This document shows positions 43,713 through 52,809 of a stretch of DNA of 64,000 nt, piece after piece. Location of the stretch: NCBI RefSeq assembly GCF_003955665.1, contig NZ_RXHU01000022.1:62001-126000 (forward strand), read 5' to 3'. Both the position numbers and the translations under genes were made by a program. Positions within the stretch are counted from its first letter, which is position 1; every line of letters begins with the position of its first letter. Source of the stretch: Paenibacillus whitsoniae (lineage in GTDB: Bacteria > Bacillota > Bacilli > Paenibacillales > NBRC-103111). The notes under the pieces are model-generated. The model was not told the DNA's origin, did not search any database, and saw only the letters and a program-made list of their open reading frames with translations.

Positions 43713-44698
43713 CTCCCTTCAAGAATGGTTAGTTCACGAATGGCTTTGTCTACTTGTTCTTTATCAAAATGTTCACCGATAAAAACAGCAACGTTTTGAA
43801 CCTCTTGCTGTTTATCCAATTTGACAATCTCCATTTCCCGATAAGCATACTGGAATAAAAAGCGATCTTCACTTTTAGTAAACTGGAGGATGCCCTTGGC
43901 ACGATAAACTTCTTTAGGCAATTGCCCAAACAGTTTTTCAAACTTCTCGTGATCAATCGGATGATCAAAGTAATGCGTATAGACCATCACATGATTATGG
44001 GTATGATGGTGTTTCCCATGATTCGAAAGTACATGAAATTGCTTATTCTTCTTAATCTCTTCCTCGGGGGCAGGGGTTTGTGTATTGGTTTTACTAGTCA
44101 TTTGTATCAGAGTGTTGATTTCTAAATTGCACCTTATGGTTTCCTCGACTCTTGCTTTGGGGTTCAGTTCCTGGAGGCAATTGTTAATTTCATTGAAATC
44201 TTTTTGTTCTATCAAATCGATTTTATTGAGCAGGATCAGATCTGCGCAGCGTATTTGTTCTTCCATTAATCGAACGGTTTTACCTTTTGTCCCACGGGAC
44301 GCATCCAAAAAATGTGGTGCTGACACCACCGTGATGACTAGCCGCAGATCAATCCCTACAATAAGGGAAGTATTAGTGATACCCTCAATTAACTCTAACG
44401 GGTTGGCTATACCGGTCGATTCAATTATGATAACATCTGGTTTTTCCGTTCTTACAATGGAGAGCAAACTCTTACTTAAATCTTCTCGTATGGTACAGCA
44501 AATGCATCCGTTAAGCATTTCTGCCATGGGCACATCATCATCAACTAACATTCCATCCAAATTCACATCACCAATTTCATTCATGATGACTGCTGGCTTT
44601 TTGTTCTGTTGCAAAAAATAAGCAAGCATATTCGTTAGTAGTGTTGTTTTTCCACTACCTAAAAAACCCGAAAGTACAAAAACCGGAATTGTCTCCAT
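43709..44698 (-). CDS. CobW/COG0523 metal-chaperone GTPase
   Basis: A 329-residue G3E GTPase of the CobW group. Walker A is GFLGSGKTT (residues 11-19), the invariant metal motif GCICC is at 64-68, a Walker B-like region is VIIIESTGIANPLEL, and the guanine-specificity motif is LNKIDL. A His-rich stretch (HGKHHHTHNH) separates it from the C-terminal domain. Such proteins supply or buffer zinc or another metal in a GTP-dependent way. The gene starts directly at the CadA stop (TAG-ATG), with AGGAGG inside the end of cadA. Its place in a cadmium/zinc operon fits a metal-handling role. Confidence 0.92.
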   Translation of the reverse strand: METIPVFVLSGFLGSGKTTLLTNMLAYFLQQNKKPAVIMNEIGDVNLDGMLVDDDVPMAEMLNGCICCTIREDLSKSLLSIVRTEKPDVIIIESTGIANPLELIEGITNTSLIVGIDLRLVITVVSAPHFLDASRGTKGKTVRLMEEQIRCADLILLNKIDLIEQKDFNEINNCLQELNPKARVEETIRCNLEINTLIQMTSKTNTQTPAPEEEIKKNKQFHVLSNHGKHHHTHNHVMVYTHYFDHPIDHEKFEKLFGQLPKEVYRAKGILQFTKSEDRFLFQYAYREMEIVKLDKQQEVQNVAVFIGEHFDKEQVDKAIRELTILEGR

Positions 44699-47287
44699 CT
44701 AATTTCGACCTCCTGATAGGCTTGTTTTCATCTTTAAAAGTCTCATACTGTTCAATATCACCAAAATTGCCGCGCCAGTATCACTTAAAACAGCGATCCA
44801 TAATGTAAGCCACCCTGGAAAAATGAGAACCAACGCCAACAATTTGACCGAAATCGAGAACCAGATGTTTTGTTTAATGATCTGCAATGCTTTTCGACTT
44901 AAACGAATCGTATGCGGAAGTTTTTCTAAATTATCCGCCATTAACACGATATCGGCTGTTTCCATGGCTGTATCGGTACCGGCTCCGCCCATCGCGATCC
45001 CTAGATTGGCAGTTGCAAGCGCCGGGGCATCATTAATGCCATCCCCTACCATGGCCACAACATAGCCTTCTTCCTGTAGCTGTTTGACGACAGTCACTTT
45101 ATCTTCCGGCAGCAGCTGTGCATAATAACGGGTTACCCCTGTCTCTGTTGCGACCTTTTTAGCTGTTCCTTCGTTATCGCCCGTCAACAGGACAACCTGG
45201 TTCATCCCAGCATGCTTCAGAGCGGAAAGAGCTTTTACCGAAGTATTACGAACCGTGTCGGCTACGCCGATCACGCCTAATATCGCGTCTTTTGTTCCTA
45301 CTATGACAATCGACTGCCCCTCTTGCTGCAAAGATAAGATCTGGGATTTGATTTCGCCAAAATCAGTGTTTAGTTGCTCGAACAATTTCAAGTTTCCTGC
45401 AAAGTATTCATGGCCACCAATCACCGCGCTGACACCTTTTCCGACGATGTTCCTAAACTTATCGCCTTGATGGGCCGCGATCCCTTCTTTATCGGCATAG
45501 TCAACAAAAGCATTTGCAATCGGATGCGTGGAGTATCCTTCGAGCGTTTTGGCAATCGACAATAATTCCTCTTGGTTAGATCTGTAGGGAATCACCTGCG
45601 CGACCTTCGGCTTTCCTTCGGTTAACGTGCCGGTTTTATCAAAAGCAATCGCAGAAATCCTGCCTGCAACTTCCAAGAAGGCGCCGCCTTTGATCAGAAC
45701 ACCGTTCCTTGCGGCATTCCCAATGGCCGATACGATGGCCACGGGCGTTGAAATGACAAGTGCGCAAGGACAGGCCACAACGAGCAATTCCAGTCCCTTA
45801 TAAAACCATTCGCCCCAAGTACCAAAACCAAAGACAGGCGGCAACACCATCACGACAAGGGCGAGAATAAATACAATCGGGGTATAACTACGAGCGAATT
45901 TATCGACAAAAGCTTCCGTAGGCGCTTTTTGTTCTTGTGCTTCTTCGACAAGGTGAATAATTTTGGCAATCGTCGTATCGTAGGCCGGCTTCGTAACCTG
46001 AATCTCCAAAGAACCATGTTCATTGATCGTCCCTGCGTAAACGGGATCGCCGCTCTGCTTATCAACCGGAATCGATTCACCGGTAATCGGCGCTTGATTT
46101 ACGCTGGATTCTCCCGCAATGATTTGTCCGTCTAACGGGATTTTATCGCCTGGTTTAACGACAATCAAATCACCGACCGCAACCTCTTCCACCGGCTTTC
46201 TAACCAGCGCCCCTCCGCTTTTCACAATCGCTTCGGGAGGGGCCAGATCCATCAGGCTGCGAATCGAATTACGAGTCTTTTCAATGGATCTCGTTTGCAG
46301 CATAATGCCTAAAGCGAACAGCCATACAACGGTTGCTCCTTCCAGCCACTCGCCAATTGCCGCTGCGCCAAGTACCGCAACGGTCATGAGCACGTTCATA
46401 TCGAGCGAACGACTTTTGACGGCATAAAAGGCACTTTTGGCCGGTTTATACCCGCCAATCACAATGGAAAGCGCGTAAAGAAGGGTAATAAGCAGGGGGG
46501 ACACGTCAGTATAAGAGCCGGCAAAACCGAAAAGCAGCAACGCACCGGACAGAATGAGCGCACTCGTTCCGGACTTATCTTTTTTCACTTCGCCGGTTCG
46601 TTTGCTGGAAACGAGCGACGCTTTATAACCGGCCTTCGATACCTCCTTAATAATTTCTTCGACGGAGTTATCGTGTTCAATGGTCATTTTTCCGGTGGAG
46701 AAATTGACACTGACCAGTTTTACAGCTGCGTTATTCTTGAAGTGGTTCTCAATCGTTAACACGCAGGAGCCGCAATCCATACCCTCGATATGGTAAGTCC
46801 GTGCGTATCCCTTTTGCTCCAATTTTTCTAAGGTGTAGCCCAGTTTTTTTACCGTTTCCGGCAACTGATCTATAGCAGAAGGCACGGAAGCGACCACTAA
46901 CAATTTACCTGTGCTGTAATTGACTTGCGCATGAGAAACCCCTTCAGTTCTTCTTACAGCTTTTTCAATGGTAACGGCACATGCAGAGCAATCCATGCCG
47001 TAAACCATGAATTCACTTTTATGGCCCGAAGCATCCGTAAAGTGTTCATCATTTGTCGCATGATTCGGTTTATCTTGGCAGCAAGCATCTTCACACTTCG
47101 GGTCTGAGCTGACTTGGATCAGGTTCAAACTTTTCTTGAACGCCGGTTCTTTGGGATGGTTTTGACTGATGGCATCAGCCTTTGCAGTCAATAGCGTGAG
47201 TTCCTTTTTAAATTTCGGTTGTGGATTGGAGTTGCAACTCTGATCCGAACAACAGGAACTGGCTTTCTCTTTGTTGTCTCGGGTCAT
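44699..47287 (-). CDS. cadA: CadA-type P1B ATPase (Cd/Zn/Pb exporter)
   Basis: An 862-residue heavy-metal exporting P-type ATPase. The N-terminus is Cys-rich (SSCCSDQSC; CEDACC), followed by two HMA metal-binding domains with GMDCSAC (residues 97-103) and GMDCGSC (169-175). Then come the actuator region (PITGESIPVDKQSGD), the membrane metal site VVACPCALVISTPVAIVSA, the phosphorylation motif DKTGTLTEG and the hinge GDGINDAPALA. The CPC motif without extra Cu features points to Cd, Zn or Pb. Start: ATG at 47287 with GGAGG at 8 bases. It is second in the operon, 14 bases after the ArsR-type sensor, and overlaps nothing. Confidence 0.95.
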   Translation of the reverse strand: MTRDNKEKASSCCSDQSCNSNPQPKFKKELTLLTAKADAISQNHPKEPAFKKSLNLIQVSSDPKCEDACCQDKPNHATNDEHFTDASGHKSEFMVYGMDCSACAVTIEKAVRRTEGVSHAQVNYSTGKLLVVASVPSAIDQLPETVKKLGYTLEKLEQKGYARTYHIEGMDCGSCVLTIENHFKNNAAVKLVSVNFSTGKMTIEHDNSVEEIIKEVSKAGYKASLVSSKRTGEVKKDKSGTSALILSGALLLFGFAGSYTDVSPLLITLLYALSIVIGGYKPAKSAFYAVKSRSLDMNVLMTVAVLGAAAIGEWLEGATVVWLFALGIMLQTRSIEKTRNSIRSLMDLAPPEAIVKSGGALVRKPVEEVAVGDLIVVKPGDKIPLDGQIIAGESSVNQAPITGESIPVDKQSGDPVYAGTINEHGSLEIQVTKPAYDTTIAKIIHLVEEAQEQKAPTEAFVDKFARSYTPIVFILALVVMVLPPVFGFGTWGEWFYKGLELLVVACPCALVISTPVAIVSAIGNAARNGVLIKGGAFLEVAGRISAIAFDKTGTLTEGKPKVAQVIPYRSNQEELLSIAKTLEGYSTHPIANAFVDYADKEGIAAHQGDKFRNIVGKGVSAVIGGHEYFAGNLKLFEQLNTDFGEIKSQILSLQQEGQSIVIVGTKDAILGVIGVADTVRNTSVKALSALKHAGMNQVVLLTGDNEGTAKKVATETGVTRYYAQLLPEDKVTVVKQLQEEGYVVAMVGDGINDAPALATANLGIAMGGAGTDTAMETADIVLMADNLEKLPHTIRLSRKALQIIKQNIWFSISVKLLALVLIFPGWLTLWIAVLSDTGAAILVILNSMRLLKMKTSLSGGRN

Positions 47288-47301
47288 TTCAATTTCCTCC
47301 T

Positions 47302-47643
47302 TTATTTTGCGGGGCAGCACTCCAATACGTCATTTTTTTCGCAAGCCGCGACTTCTTCCTCCACTTGATGAAAAACAGCATCCATGACTGTAAGCAACTG
47401 CGCGATCTCTTTATTGCGCAAACTGTAATAGATATACTTGCCATCTTGTCGGCCAACGATAATGCCGCAGCCTTTTAAACATGCCAAATGCTGCGAGATA
47501 TTAGACTGGTTCCCTTTAAGATCATCCACAATTTGAGATACCGTTTTTTCCTGGTGCGTGATGCTTTCAAGGATTTGAAGCCTTGTTTTATCGCTGAATC
47601 CACGCATGAATTTGGCTTTTACATCACATCTATTCAGTTCCAT
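47302..47643 (-). CDS. CmtR/CadC-type ArsR metal sensor
   Basis: A 113-residue ArsR/SmtB winged-helix repressor. The HTH is NQSNISQHLACLKGCGIIVG, and this helix carries the Cys-x3-Cys pair of CmtR-type Cd/Pb sensors. The C-terminus adds further Cys (VAACEKNDVLECCPAK), matching a third ligand. The N-terminal Cys motif of CadC is only partly present (NRCDV). Start: ATG at 47643 with GGAGG at 9 bases. It should repress its own promoter through the palindrome at 47674 and release DNA when Cd or Pb binds. Confidence 0.92.
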   Translation of the reverse strand: MELNRCDVKAKFMRGFSDKTRLQILESITHQEKTVSQIVDDLKGNQSNISQHLACLKGCGIIVGRQDGKYIYYSLRNKEIAQLLTVMDAVFHQVEEEVAACEKNDVLECCPAK

Positions 47644-47673
47644 TTGAAATTACCTCCACATATCAGTAATTAT

Positions 47674-47715
47674 TAATATGATTATCATATTAGCAATTTC
47701 TAATTTATGTGTCAA
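47674..47715 (-). promoter_or_regulatory. Metal-operon promoter and ArsR operator
   Basis: On the minus strand TTGACA (47710-47715), 17 bases, TAATAT (47687-47692). The -10 hexamer is the first arm of a 19-bp palindrome at 47674-47692 (TAATATGATTATCATATTA on the plus strand apart from the central base pair). A repressor bound there would cover the -10 box. Confidence 0.85.
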
Positions 47716-47777
47716 TTTTATACCTAATCTCCGGGGGCAAAAAAGCTTCCCTATGTCCCTACGGAAGAGGCAAGATA

Positions 47778-47812
47778 AAAAAGCGTGAGCAACAGCGTGC
47801 GCACGCTTTTTT
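47778..47812 (-). terminator. Intrinsic terminator after the second sugar permease operon
   Basis: AAAAAGCGTG (47778-47787) pairs with CACGCTTTTT (47802-47811), with an inner palindrome AGCGTGCGCACGCT as alternative. On the minus strand it is followed by a T-tract; it lies 30 bases after the stop at 47842. Confidence 0.8.
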
Positions 47813-47841
47813 CAATCATTCCGATTAGTTATCAAGGTGAT

Positions 47842-48654
47842 CTACTTCAAAATCGCACCTGCCGTCAAGGCGTGCTCAATCCTCTCGTTGCCAATCATAT
47901 ACACGATGATCATAGGTAAACTCGAGAGTACCATCGTTGCACCGATAAGTCCCCAGTCTGAAACACCGACACTAACGAAAAAGCTTAGCAAACCGACAGT
48001 CAACGGCCGGAATTGATCCTTGGAGGCAATAATGAAAGCCAGCGGGAACTCATTCCAGATGCGCATGAACAACAGAACGCATTGGGTCATTAGCGCAGGC
48101 GTAACAATCGGAAATATAATTCTGAAAAATGTTTGATACACATTTGTCCCATCGATACAAGCAGCTTCCTCCAATTCCTTCGGAAGTGACCGGAGAAACG
48201 CAAATAACATCAGAACACAGGAAGCCATTGCAAATCCGGAATACGGCAATATGAGCCCCCAGTACGTATCTTTAAGATGCAACGCTTTTATTAATTGAAA
48301 TAAGGGAATGACGACAACTTCTATAGGCACAATTAATCCTAAGGACACGTAGAATAGGGCTGCCGAATTGAATCTCCAATGCATGCGGCTTAGACAATAG
48401 GCCAGCATACTCCCCGTCGTTAGCGTGATTGCAATGGTCCCGGCCGTATAAATTAAACTGTTCTCGAAATAGACAAAGAAATGATATTTCGACAACGCTT
48501 CACTATAGTTCATCCATTCCCAGGATTGCGGGATACCGAATGGATTATTGTAAGCTTCACTTTTGGACTTGAGCGACATCGTAAGCATCCAGTACACAGG
48601 GAACAGAAATGTGCCAGCTACGGCTAGCCAAAAAATACGGATCAAGTATCTCAT
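47842..48654 (-). CDS. Sugar ABC permease, MalG type (second importer)
   Basis: A 270-residue permease with six helices and the coupling loop EEAACIDGTNVYQTFFRIIF. The first helix is RIFWLAVAGTFLFPVYWMLT and the C-terminus ERIEHALTAGAILK is typical. Start: ATG at 48654 after AAGGAGGAG; a longer frame would overlap the upstream gene. It lies 13 bases after the MalF-type gene. No ATPase is encoded here, so a shared MsmX-type ATPase is expected. Confidence 0.92.
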   Translation of the reverse strand: MRYLIRIFWLAVAGTFLFPVYWMLTMSLKSKSEAYNNPFGIPQSWEWMNYSEALSKYHFFVYFENSLIYTAGTIAITLTTGSMLAYCLSRMHWRFNSAALFYVSLGLIVPIEVVVIPLFQLIKALHLKDTYWGLILPYSGFAMASCVLMLFAFLRSLPKELEEAACIDGTNVYQTFFRIIFPIVTPALMTQCVLLFMRIWNEFPLAFIIASKDQFRPLTVGLLSFFVSVGVSDWGLIGATMVLSSLPMIIVYMIGNERIEHALTAGAILK

Positions 48655-48667
48655 GTTGATCTCCTCC

Positions 48668-49552
48668 TTAGAACTCCAGCTTTTCTCTGGCGACAAACCG
48701 TTGAATGAGAAAGGAGATGAACAGGCACTCTAGAATAAATACGACTGCAATGGCCGTTCCTTTACCAAATTCAGACGTTTCGAATGCCGTGTAGTACATT
48801 TGGTAAATGACCGTCCTGGACAAATCCCCCGGACCGCCGGCTGTCATGACGCGGACTTGCGCATAAAAGGCCATGGATCCTAATGTCGACAAGATTAAAA
48901 CGTATTTGGTGACATCTTGAAGAAGTGGTATTGTAATTCGTAAGCAAACTTGGACAAAGCTAGCCCCATCGATTAATGCAGCTTCGTAATAATTCTTGGG
49001 AATCGTTTTGATTCCTGTATAGAATAGCATGGCATTTAAACCAACATACTGCCATAGAAATGTCAATCCAATGCTGGGCATCACTGTGTTTTTTTCAGTA
49101 AGCCAGGAATGCGTCCAGGAGTCAAGACCCATGGATCTCAGAATCGTGTTAAACAAACCCCACGTTGGTTCGTAGAAGGATATCCACATCTCCGCGACAA
49201 CCGTTACGGACAAAATTGCGGGAAGCATGGCAGACGTTTTAAAAAACCGACGAAACTTCGGTGTTTGAACATCCATAAAAAGTGCGAACATCAAAGAGAA
49301 CGGTAAGCCTAGAAAAACAGATATCCCTACAATGAGATATGTGTTCTTATGAGCAGTCCAGAACGAAGAAGAAGCAAAGATGTCCCGATAATTATCCAAA
49401 CCAACAAACCCCAAGTTTCGGAACCCATCATGATGATTCAAACTCATCCATATTTCAGGCAAGAGTGGATAAACGCAGAATACAGTAAACAGGAGCAACG
49501 CAGGTGCTGCAAATATAAATATGGATACACGGGTGCTGAAATACTTGTTCAT
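48668..49552 (-). CDS. Sugar ABC permease, MalF type (second importer)
   Basis: A 294-residue permease with six helices. It shows FAAPALLLFTVFCVYPLLPE and the coupling loop NYYEAALIDGASFVQVCLRI, then VMTAGGPGDLSRTVIYQMYY. Start: ATG at 49552 follows GGAGAG at 4-5 bases; a GTG four codons upstream is also possible. It lies 88 bases after the binding-protein gene and pairs with the MalG-type partner. Related importers take up xylo- or arabino-oligosaccharides in Paenibacillus-type loci. Confidence 0.9.
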   Translation of the reverse strand: MNKYFSTRVSIFIFAAPALLLFTVFCVYPLLPEIWMSLNHHDGFRNLGFVGLDNYRDIFASSSFWTAHKNTYLIVGISVFLGLPFSLMFALFMDVQTPKFRRFFKTSAMLPAILSVTVVAEMWISFYEPTWGLFNTILRSMGLDSWTHSWLTEKNTVMPSIGLTFLWQYVGLNAMLFYTGIKTIPKNYYEAALIDGASFVQVCLRITIPLLQDVTKYVLILSTLGSMAFYAQVRVMTAGGPGDLSRTVIYQMYYTAFETSEFGKGTAIAVVFILECLFISFLIQRFVAREKLEF

Positions 49553-49640
49553 AGCTCTCTCCACCGTCTGATTTATTATAGAATCCCCCCGAAAGGTAAG
49601 TTCCAGGGGGAGTTCGGTTTATGTCGTTAACGCATAGAAC

Positions 49641-50987
49641 TTACTTTTTAAACCATGTATTCTCACTCCAGATCTTGCCCATATCCGCACTGAACTTATC
49701 GGCTGGATATTGGCCAGTCAGCAATTTAGCCCCTTGCGTCGCAAGCTCCGCCGATGTTTTGGCATCCAAGGAGTTAAGTGCGAGTGAAGCAATTTTGGTA
49801 GGGATTGGATTGTACCAGTTTATAAACTTCTTCATTAACGGCGCCGGCTCCGCGACTGTATTGCCTGTCTTCAAGGCAATTGGGGCTCCCGTAGATTCGA
49901 AATATTGAGCGTCTGCCATTGCAAGGAATTCAGCCAATTTTACTGCCTCATCCGGATACTTCGTTTTTGCGCTAACCGCATATCCATTGAGCGGAGATCC
50001 CCAGAACTGAACTTGCTTCGTAGGGTCGTATTTGTCGCTTGCACTTGGGAACGGGAAGAAATCGACGGTATTATCTTTCGCTAAATTCGGAAGCTCCCAT
50101 GTAAACATCATGTACATCGCTGCTTTATTGGATGTAAACATTTCGTTCGCTGGACCGTAATCGAGATTCGCAATCCCTTCCGGAAAGACGCCTTCCTTAA
50201 CCATCTTCTCAATGCGGGCTACTCCTGCCTTGACCGACGGATTATTAAAGTCTGTCTTATTGTTCACGAGGTCTGCCATCGCTTGCGGGTCACCGATTTG
50301 AATCATCTGTTGAAGCAGAAACAGTTTAGGTCCCCATCCATCTTTGCCTGGGGTAACCGCTGGTACCATGCCCTTGCTTTTAAGTTTTTTCGATACATCG
50401 ATAAACTCGTCAAATGTTTTAGGCACCTGCACACCCGCTTGCTCGAACATATCCTTATGATAGAAGATGACCGGGGTGAAGTACGTATCCGCTCCGGAAG
50501 ACAAGCTGTAAATTTTTCCGTCGACATGTTTCAATGCATCAGGAACCGCGTACTTGCTCAAGAATCCATCCTTGGTAATCGCAGAAGTTAAATCCATAAT
50601 ACTGCCGGTACTGTTCAATGGCGTAAAGTACCCTGCATCGTCCCAGAATACGTCCGGCATATCACCGGCAGCGTTAAACGTTTTCAATTTATTCGCCATG
50701 TCTTCGCCGCCGCCGCCCGGCTCAAATTCTATCTCCACATTTGGAAACGCTTTAGCAACATTCGGCTTAATATACTTATCCATGATGTTATTGCGATTCT
50801 CGTCCGTTGTAATCGTTACGACTCTCAACTTTACCTTCTTATCACTCCCGCTTTTGCTTCCCGTCGTTGCAGATGGCGTTGCGGAGTTCCCCGGAGGCTG
50901 AGCTTCGTTTTTCGTGCTGCAACCTGCTGCGACGAGAAGCATGCCTGCCAAAAGTGAAGCGCTAAGTACCTTTACTGTTCTTACCAT
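49641..50987 (-). CDS. Sugar ABC binding lipoprotein (second importer)
   Basis: A 448-residue family-1 binding lipoprotein. Lipobox VAAGC with Cys near residue 23, then an Asn/Ser/Thr/Pro linker. Family features are VEIEFEPGGGGEDMANKLKT, TPVIFYHKDMFEQAGVQVPK, MFTSNKAAMYMMFTWELPNL and FPDEAVKLAEFLAMAD-like ends. Start: ATG at 50987 after AGGAGG. It is first in the three-gene importer operon, downstream of the YesN/YesM-type genes, which probably switch it on. Likely cargo: plant oligosaccharide. Confidence 0.92.
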   Translation of the reverse strand: MVRTVKVLSASLLAGMLLVAAGCSTKNEAQPPGNSATPSATTGSKSGSDKKVKLRVVTITTDENRNNIMDKYIKPNVAKAFPNVEIEFEPGGGGEDMANKLKTFNAAGDMPDVFWDDAGYFTPLNSTGSIMDLTSAITKDGFLSKYAVPDALKHVDGKIYSLSSGADTYFTPVIFYHKDMFEQAGVQVPKTFDEFIDVSKKLKSKGMVPAVTPGKDGWGPKLFLLQQMIQIGDPQAMADLVNNKTDFNNPSVKAGVARIEKMVKEGVFPEGIANLDYGPANEMFTSNKAAMYMMFTWELPNLAKDNTVDFFPFPSASDKYDPTKQVQFWGSPLNGYAVSAKTKYPDEAVKLAEFLAMADAQYFESTGAPIALKTGNTVAEPAPLMKKFINWYNPIPTKIASLALNSLDAKTSAELATQGAKLLTGQYPADKFSADMGKIWSENTWFKK

Positions 50988-51138
50988 TTGTTGACCTCCT
51001 AATTATGCTCATAGTATCCTATCTACGGGGCTGAACCCTCTATGGAAGCGGTACCAACCCTTAATTTCATTCTACGGATTTCACCTAATTTATTACAGAG
51101 AGTATTCTCGGACCAACAGGAAAATTGTTTGCAATTGC

Positions 51139-51181
51139 AAAAAAAAGACGCAATGAAACATTCTCTCCTCATGTCTCATTG
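51139..51181 (-). terminator. Intrinsic terminator after the first YesN/YesM pair
   Basis: On the minus strand CAATGAGACA pairs with TGTTTCATTG (one G-T pair; 51172-51181 with 51151-51160), followed by CGTC and eight T. It lies 18 bases after the response regulator stop and separates the two-component genes from the importer operon. Confidence 0.85.
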
Positions 51182-51199
51182 AGCCGTATTTTGATCGTA

Positions 51200-52807
51200 T
51201 TATTGAATATTGTCCACGTATTTGCTGGGGGCAATGCCAATATATTTCTTAAAGCATTTACTGAAATAATTGGCATCTGCGTACCCAACCTGACTAGCGA
51301 CGTGCTGAACAATCTTCTCGCCTCGATCGAAAAGTCCCTTTGCTTTCGTGATGCGTAATTCGGTCAGATAGTCGTTGATCGTAAGTGAGGTTTCCTTTTT
51401 GAACACATAACAGAGATGATTATAGTTCATGTGCACACTTTTTGCGAGATCTACGATACGCAGTTCTTCATTTCCATAATGAGTATGAATATAGGCCTTT
51501 ACCTCGTCTACCACTTTAGCTGCCCTGTTCTGCTTCCTGCCATGTACATGTCTAATTACGCTTAAAATCAAATGATGAATCCATCTCTCGAGTTCTCCGA
51601 AGGAGTTCATCTGTTGGATGAGCTGAATGACATCTGTTTGAAATCCCTCTTGAAATACATGTTCGAAGCTTTGCGACATCTCATCCAAAAACTCCAAACA
51701 GGTGGATACGATATCAAGCGCGGCTACAAACATCATTTCCATGGAAGCGTTCTTCGAACGAACATCCAGGAAGAACGTCCTGAGCCACTCCTCCGTCTCG
51801 GAGATATTTCCAATTCGCATACTCATCAAAAGCGCGGTTCTCCTCTCTACGGAGAATAAACTGACCTTCATCCCCGCTTCCGCGATCATGGCATGGGGAA
51901 TTACCTGATTGCCGCCCAAAACAAACCGATGTTTCAACGCATATAACGCTTCTCGGTAGGATACAGAGATCGATGCAAAGGCGGGGTACTCATTGCCGAC
52001 ACCGATCGTGACCGTACATCCCAAATTCACCTGAACCGATTTGCGAATCGCTTCAAAGATCGACTCGACCTGGTCATAAGAACCGGGGGGAACGCCAATA
52101 ATCATGACATACCGATCGTTCGTATCATGGCAACTGGCAAACGGGTACGTGTTTTGAATGAAATCTTGGGCTATATCTTGAACAGCCAGCTTACGAATAT
52201 GCATGTCTTCTTCGGCAACAAGATCATCTTGCGCATCGATATCGACTACAGCCACCCTATGACATGGAGCTTGCAGATAAATGCCCAAATACTGCAACCG
52301 TTCGGCAGAGGTCAAGGGATCTATCGCTCTACTGCCCTGCAGCCATTCATTCAATAATCGCTCCTTCAGCATCGGCATATGCTCTTTTGCCTGCTTCTTT
52401 AAGCGTTCATAATCCAGCTTTACGGACCGCTCCTTCTGGATCAGATTCTTAATTTCAAGCAAAGAAGTTTTAATTTCGTCTTCATCAATCGGCTTGAGCA
52501 CATAATTGAACACGCCAAGCTGCACGGCCATTTTAGCATATACAAACTCACTTTGACCGGTTAACATGATAAATTTCGTTTCCTGTTCGCTTTGTTTGGC
52601 TTTCTGAATGAATTCCATGCCGTCCATAATGGGCATATTGATGTCGACCAAGACGATATCCGGACAAACTTCAGACATCAACGTGAGTGCTTCCTGCCCA
52701 TTCTTAGCTTCACCTGCGATCTGAAAACCTAACTCTTCCCAAGGCAACGAAATTTTCAATGCTTGTCGAAAGTAATATTCATCGTCCACTATCAGTACTT
52801 TTAACAT
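51200..52807 (-). CDS. Response regulator, YesN type (REC + AraC output)
   Basis: A 535-residue regulator. The receiver domain (1-120) has VDDEYY with the acidic pair and the phospho-acceptor Asp55 in LVDINMPIMDG. A long linker domain follows (130-420). The AraC-type DNA-binding end is at about 430-535 (YGNEELRIVDLAKSVHMNYN; NYFSKCFKKYIGIAPSKYV). Start: ATG at 52807 with GGAGG at 7 bases; an ATG two codons earlier is too near. It follows the sensor kinase gene, whose stop is 3 bases upstream. Such pairs usually control neighbouring sugar ABC and glycosidase genes. Confidence 0.92.
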   Translation of the reverse strand: MLKVLIVDDEYYFRQALKISLPWEELGFQIAGEAKNGQEALTLMSEVCPDIVLVDINMPIMDGMEFIQKAKQSEQETKFIMLTGQSEFVYAKMAVQLGVFNYVLKPIDEDEIKTSLLEIKNLIQKERSVKLDYERLKKQAKEHMPMLKERLLNEWLQGSRAIDPLTSAERLQYLGIYLQAPCHRVAVVDIDAQDDLVAEEDMHIRKLAVQDIAQDFIQNTYPFASCHDTNDRYVMIIGVPPGSYDQVESIFEAIRKSVQVNLGCTVTIGVGNEYPAFASISVSYREALYALKHRFVLGGNQVIPHAMIAEAGMKVSLFSVERRTALLMSMRIGNISETEEWLRTFFLDVRSKNASMEMMFVAALDIVSTCLEFLDEMSQSFEHVFQEGFQTDVIQLIQQMNSFGELERWIHHLILSVIRHVHGRKQNRAAKVVDEVKAYIHTHYGNEELRIVDLAKSVHMNYNHLCYVFKKETSLTINDYLTELRITKAKGLFDRGEKIVQHVASQVGYADANYFSKCFKKYIGIAPSKYVDNIQ

Positions 52808-52809
52808 TG

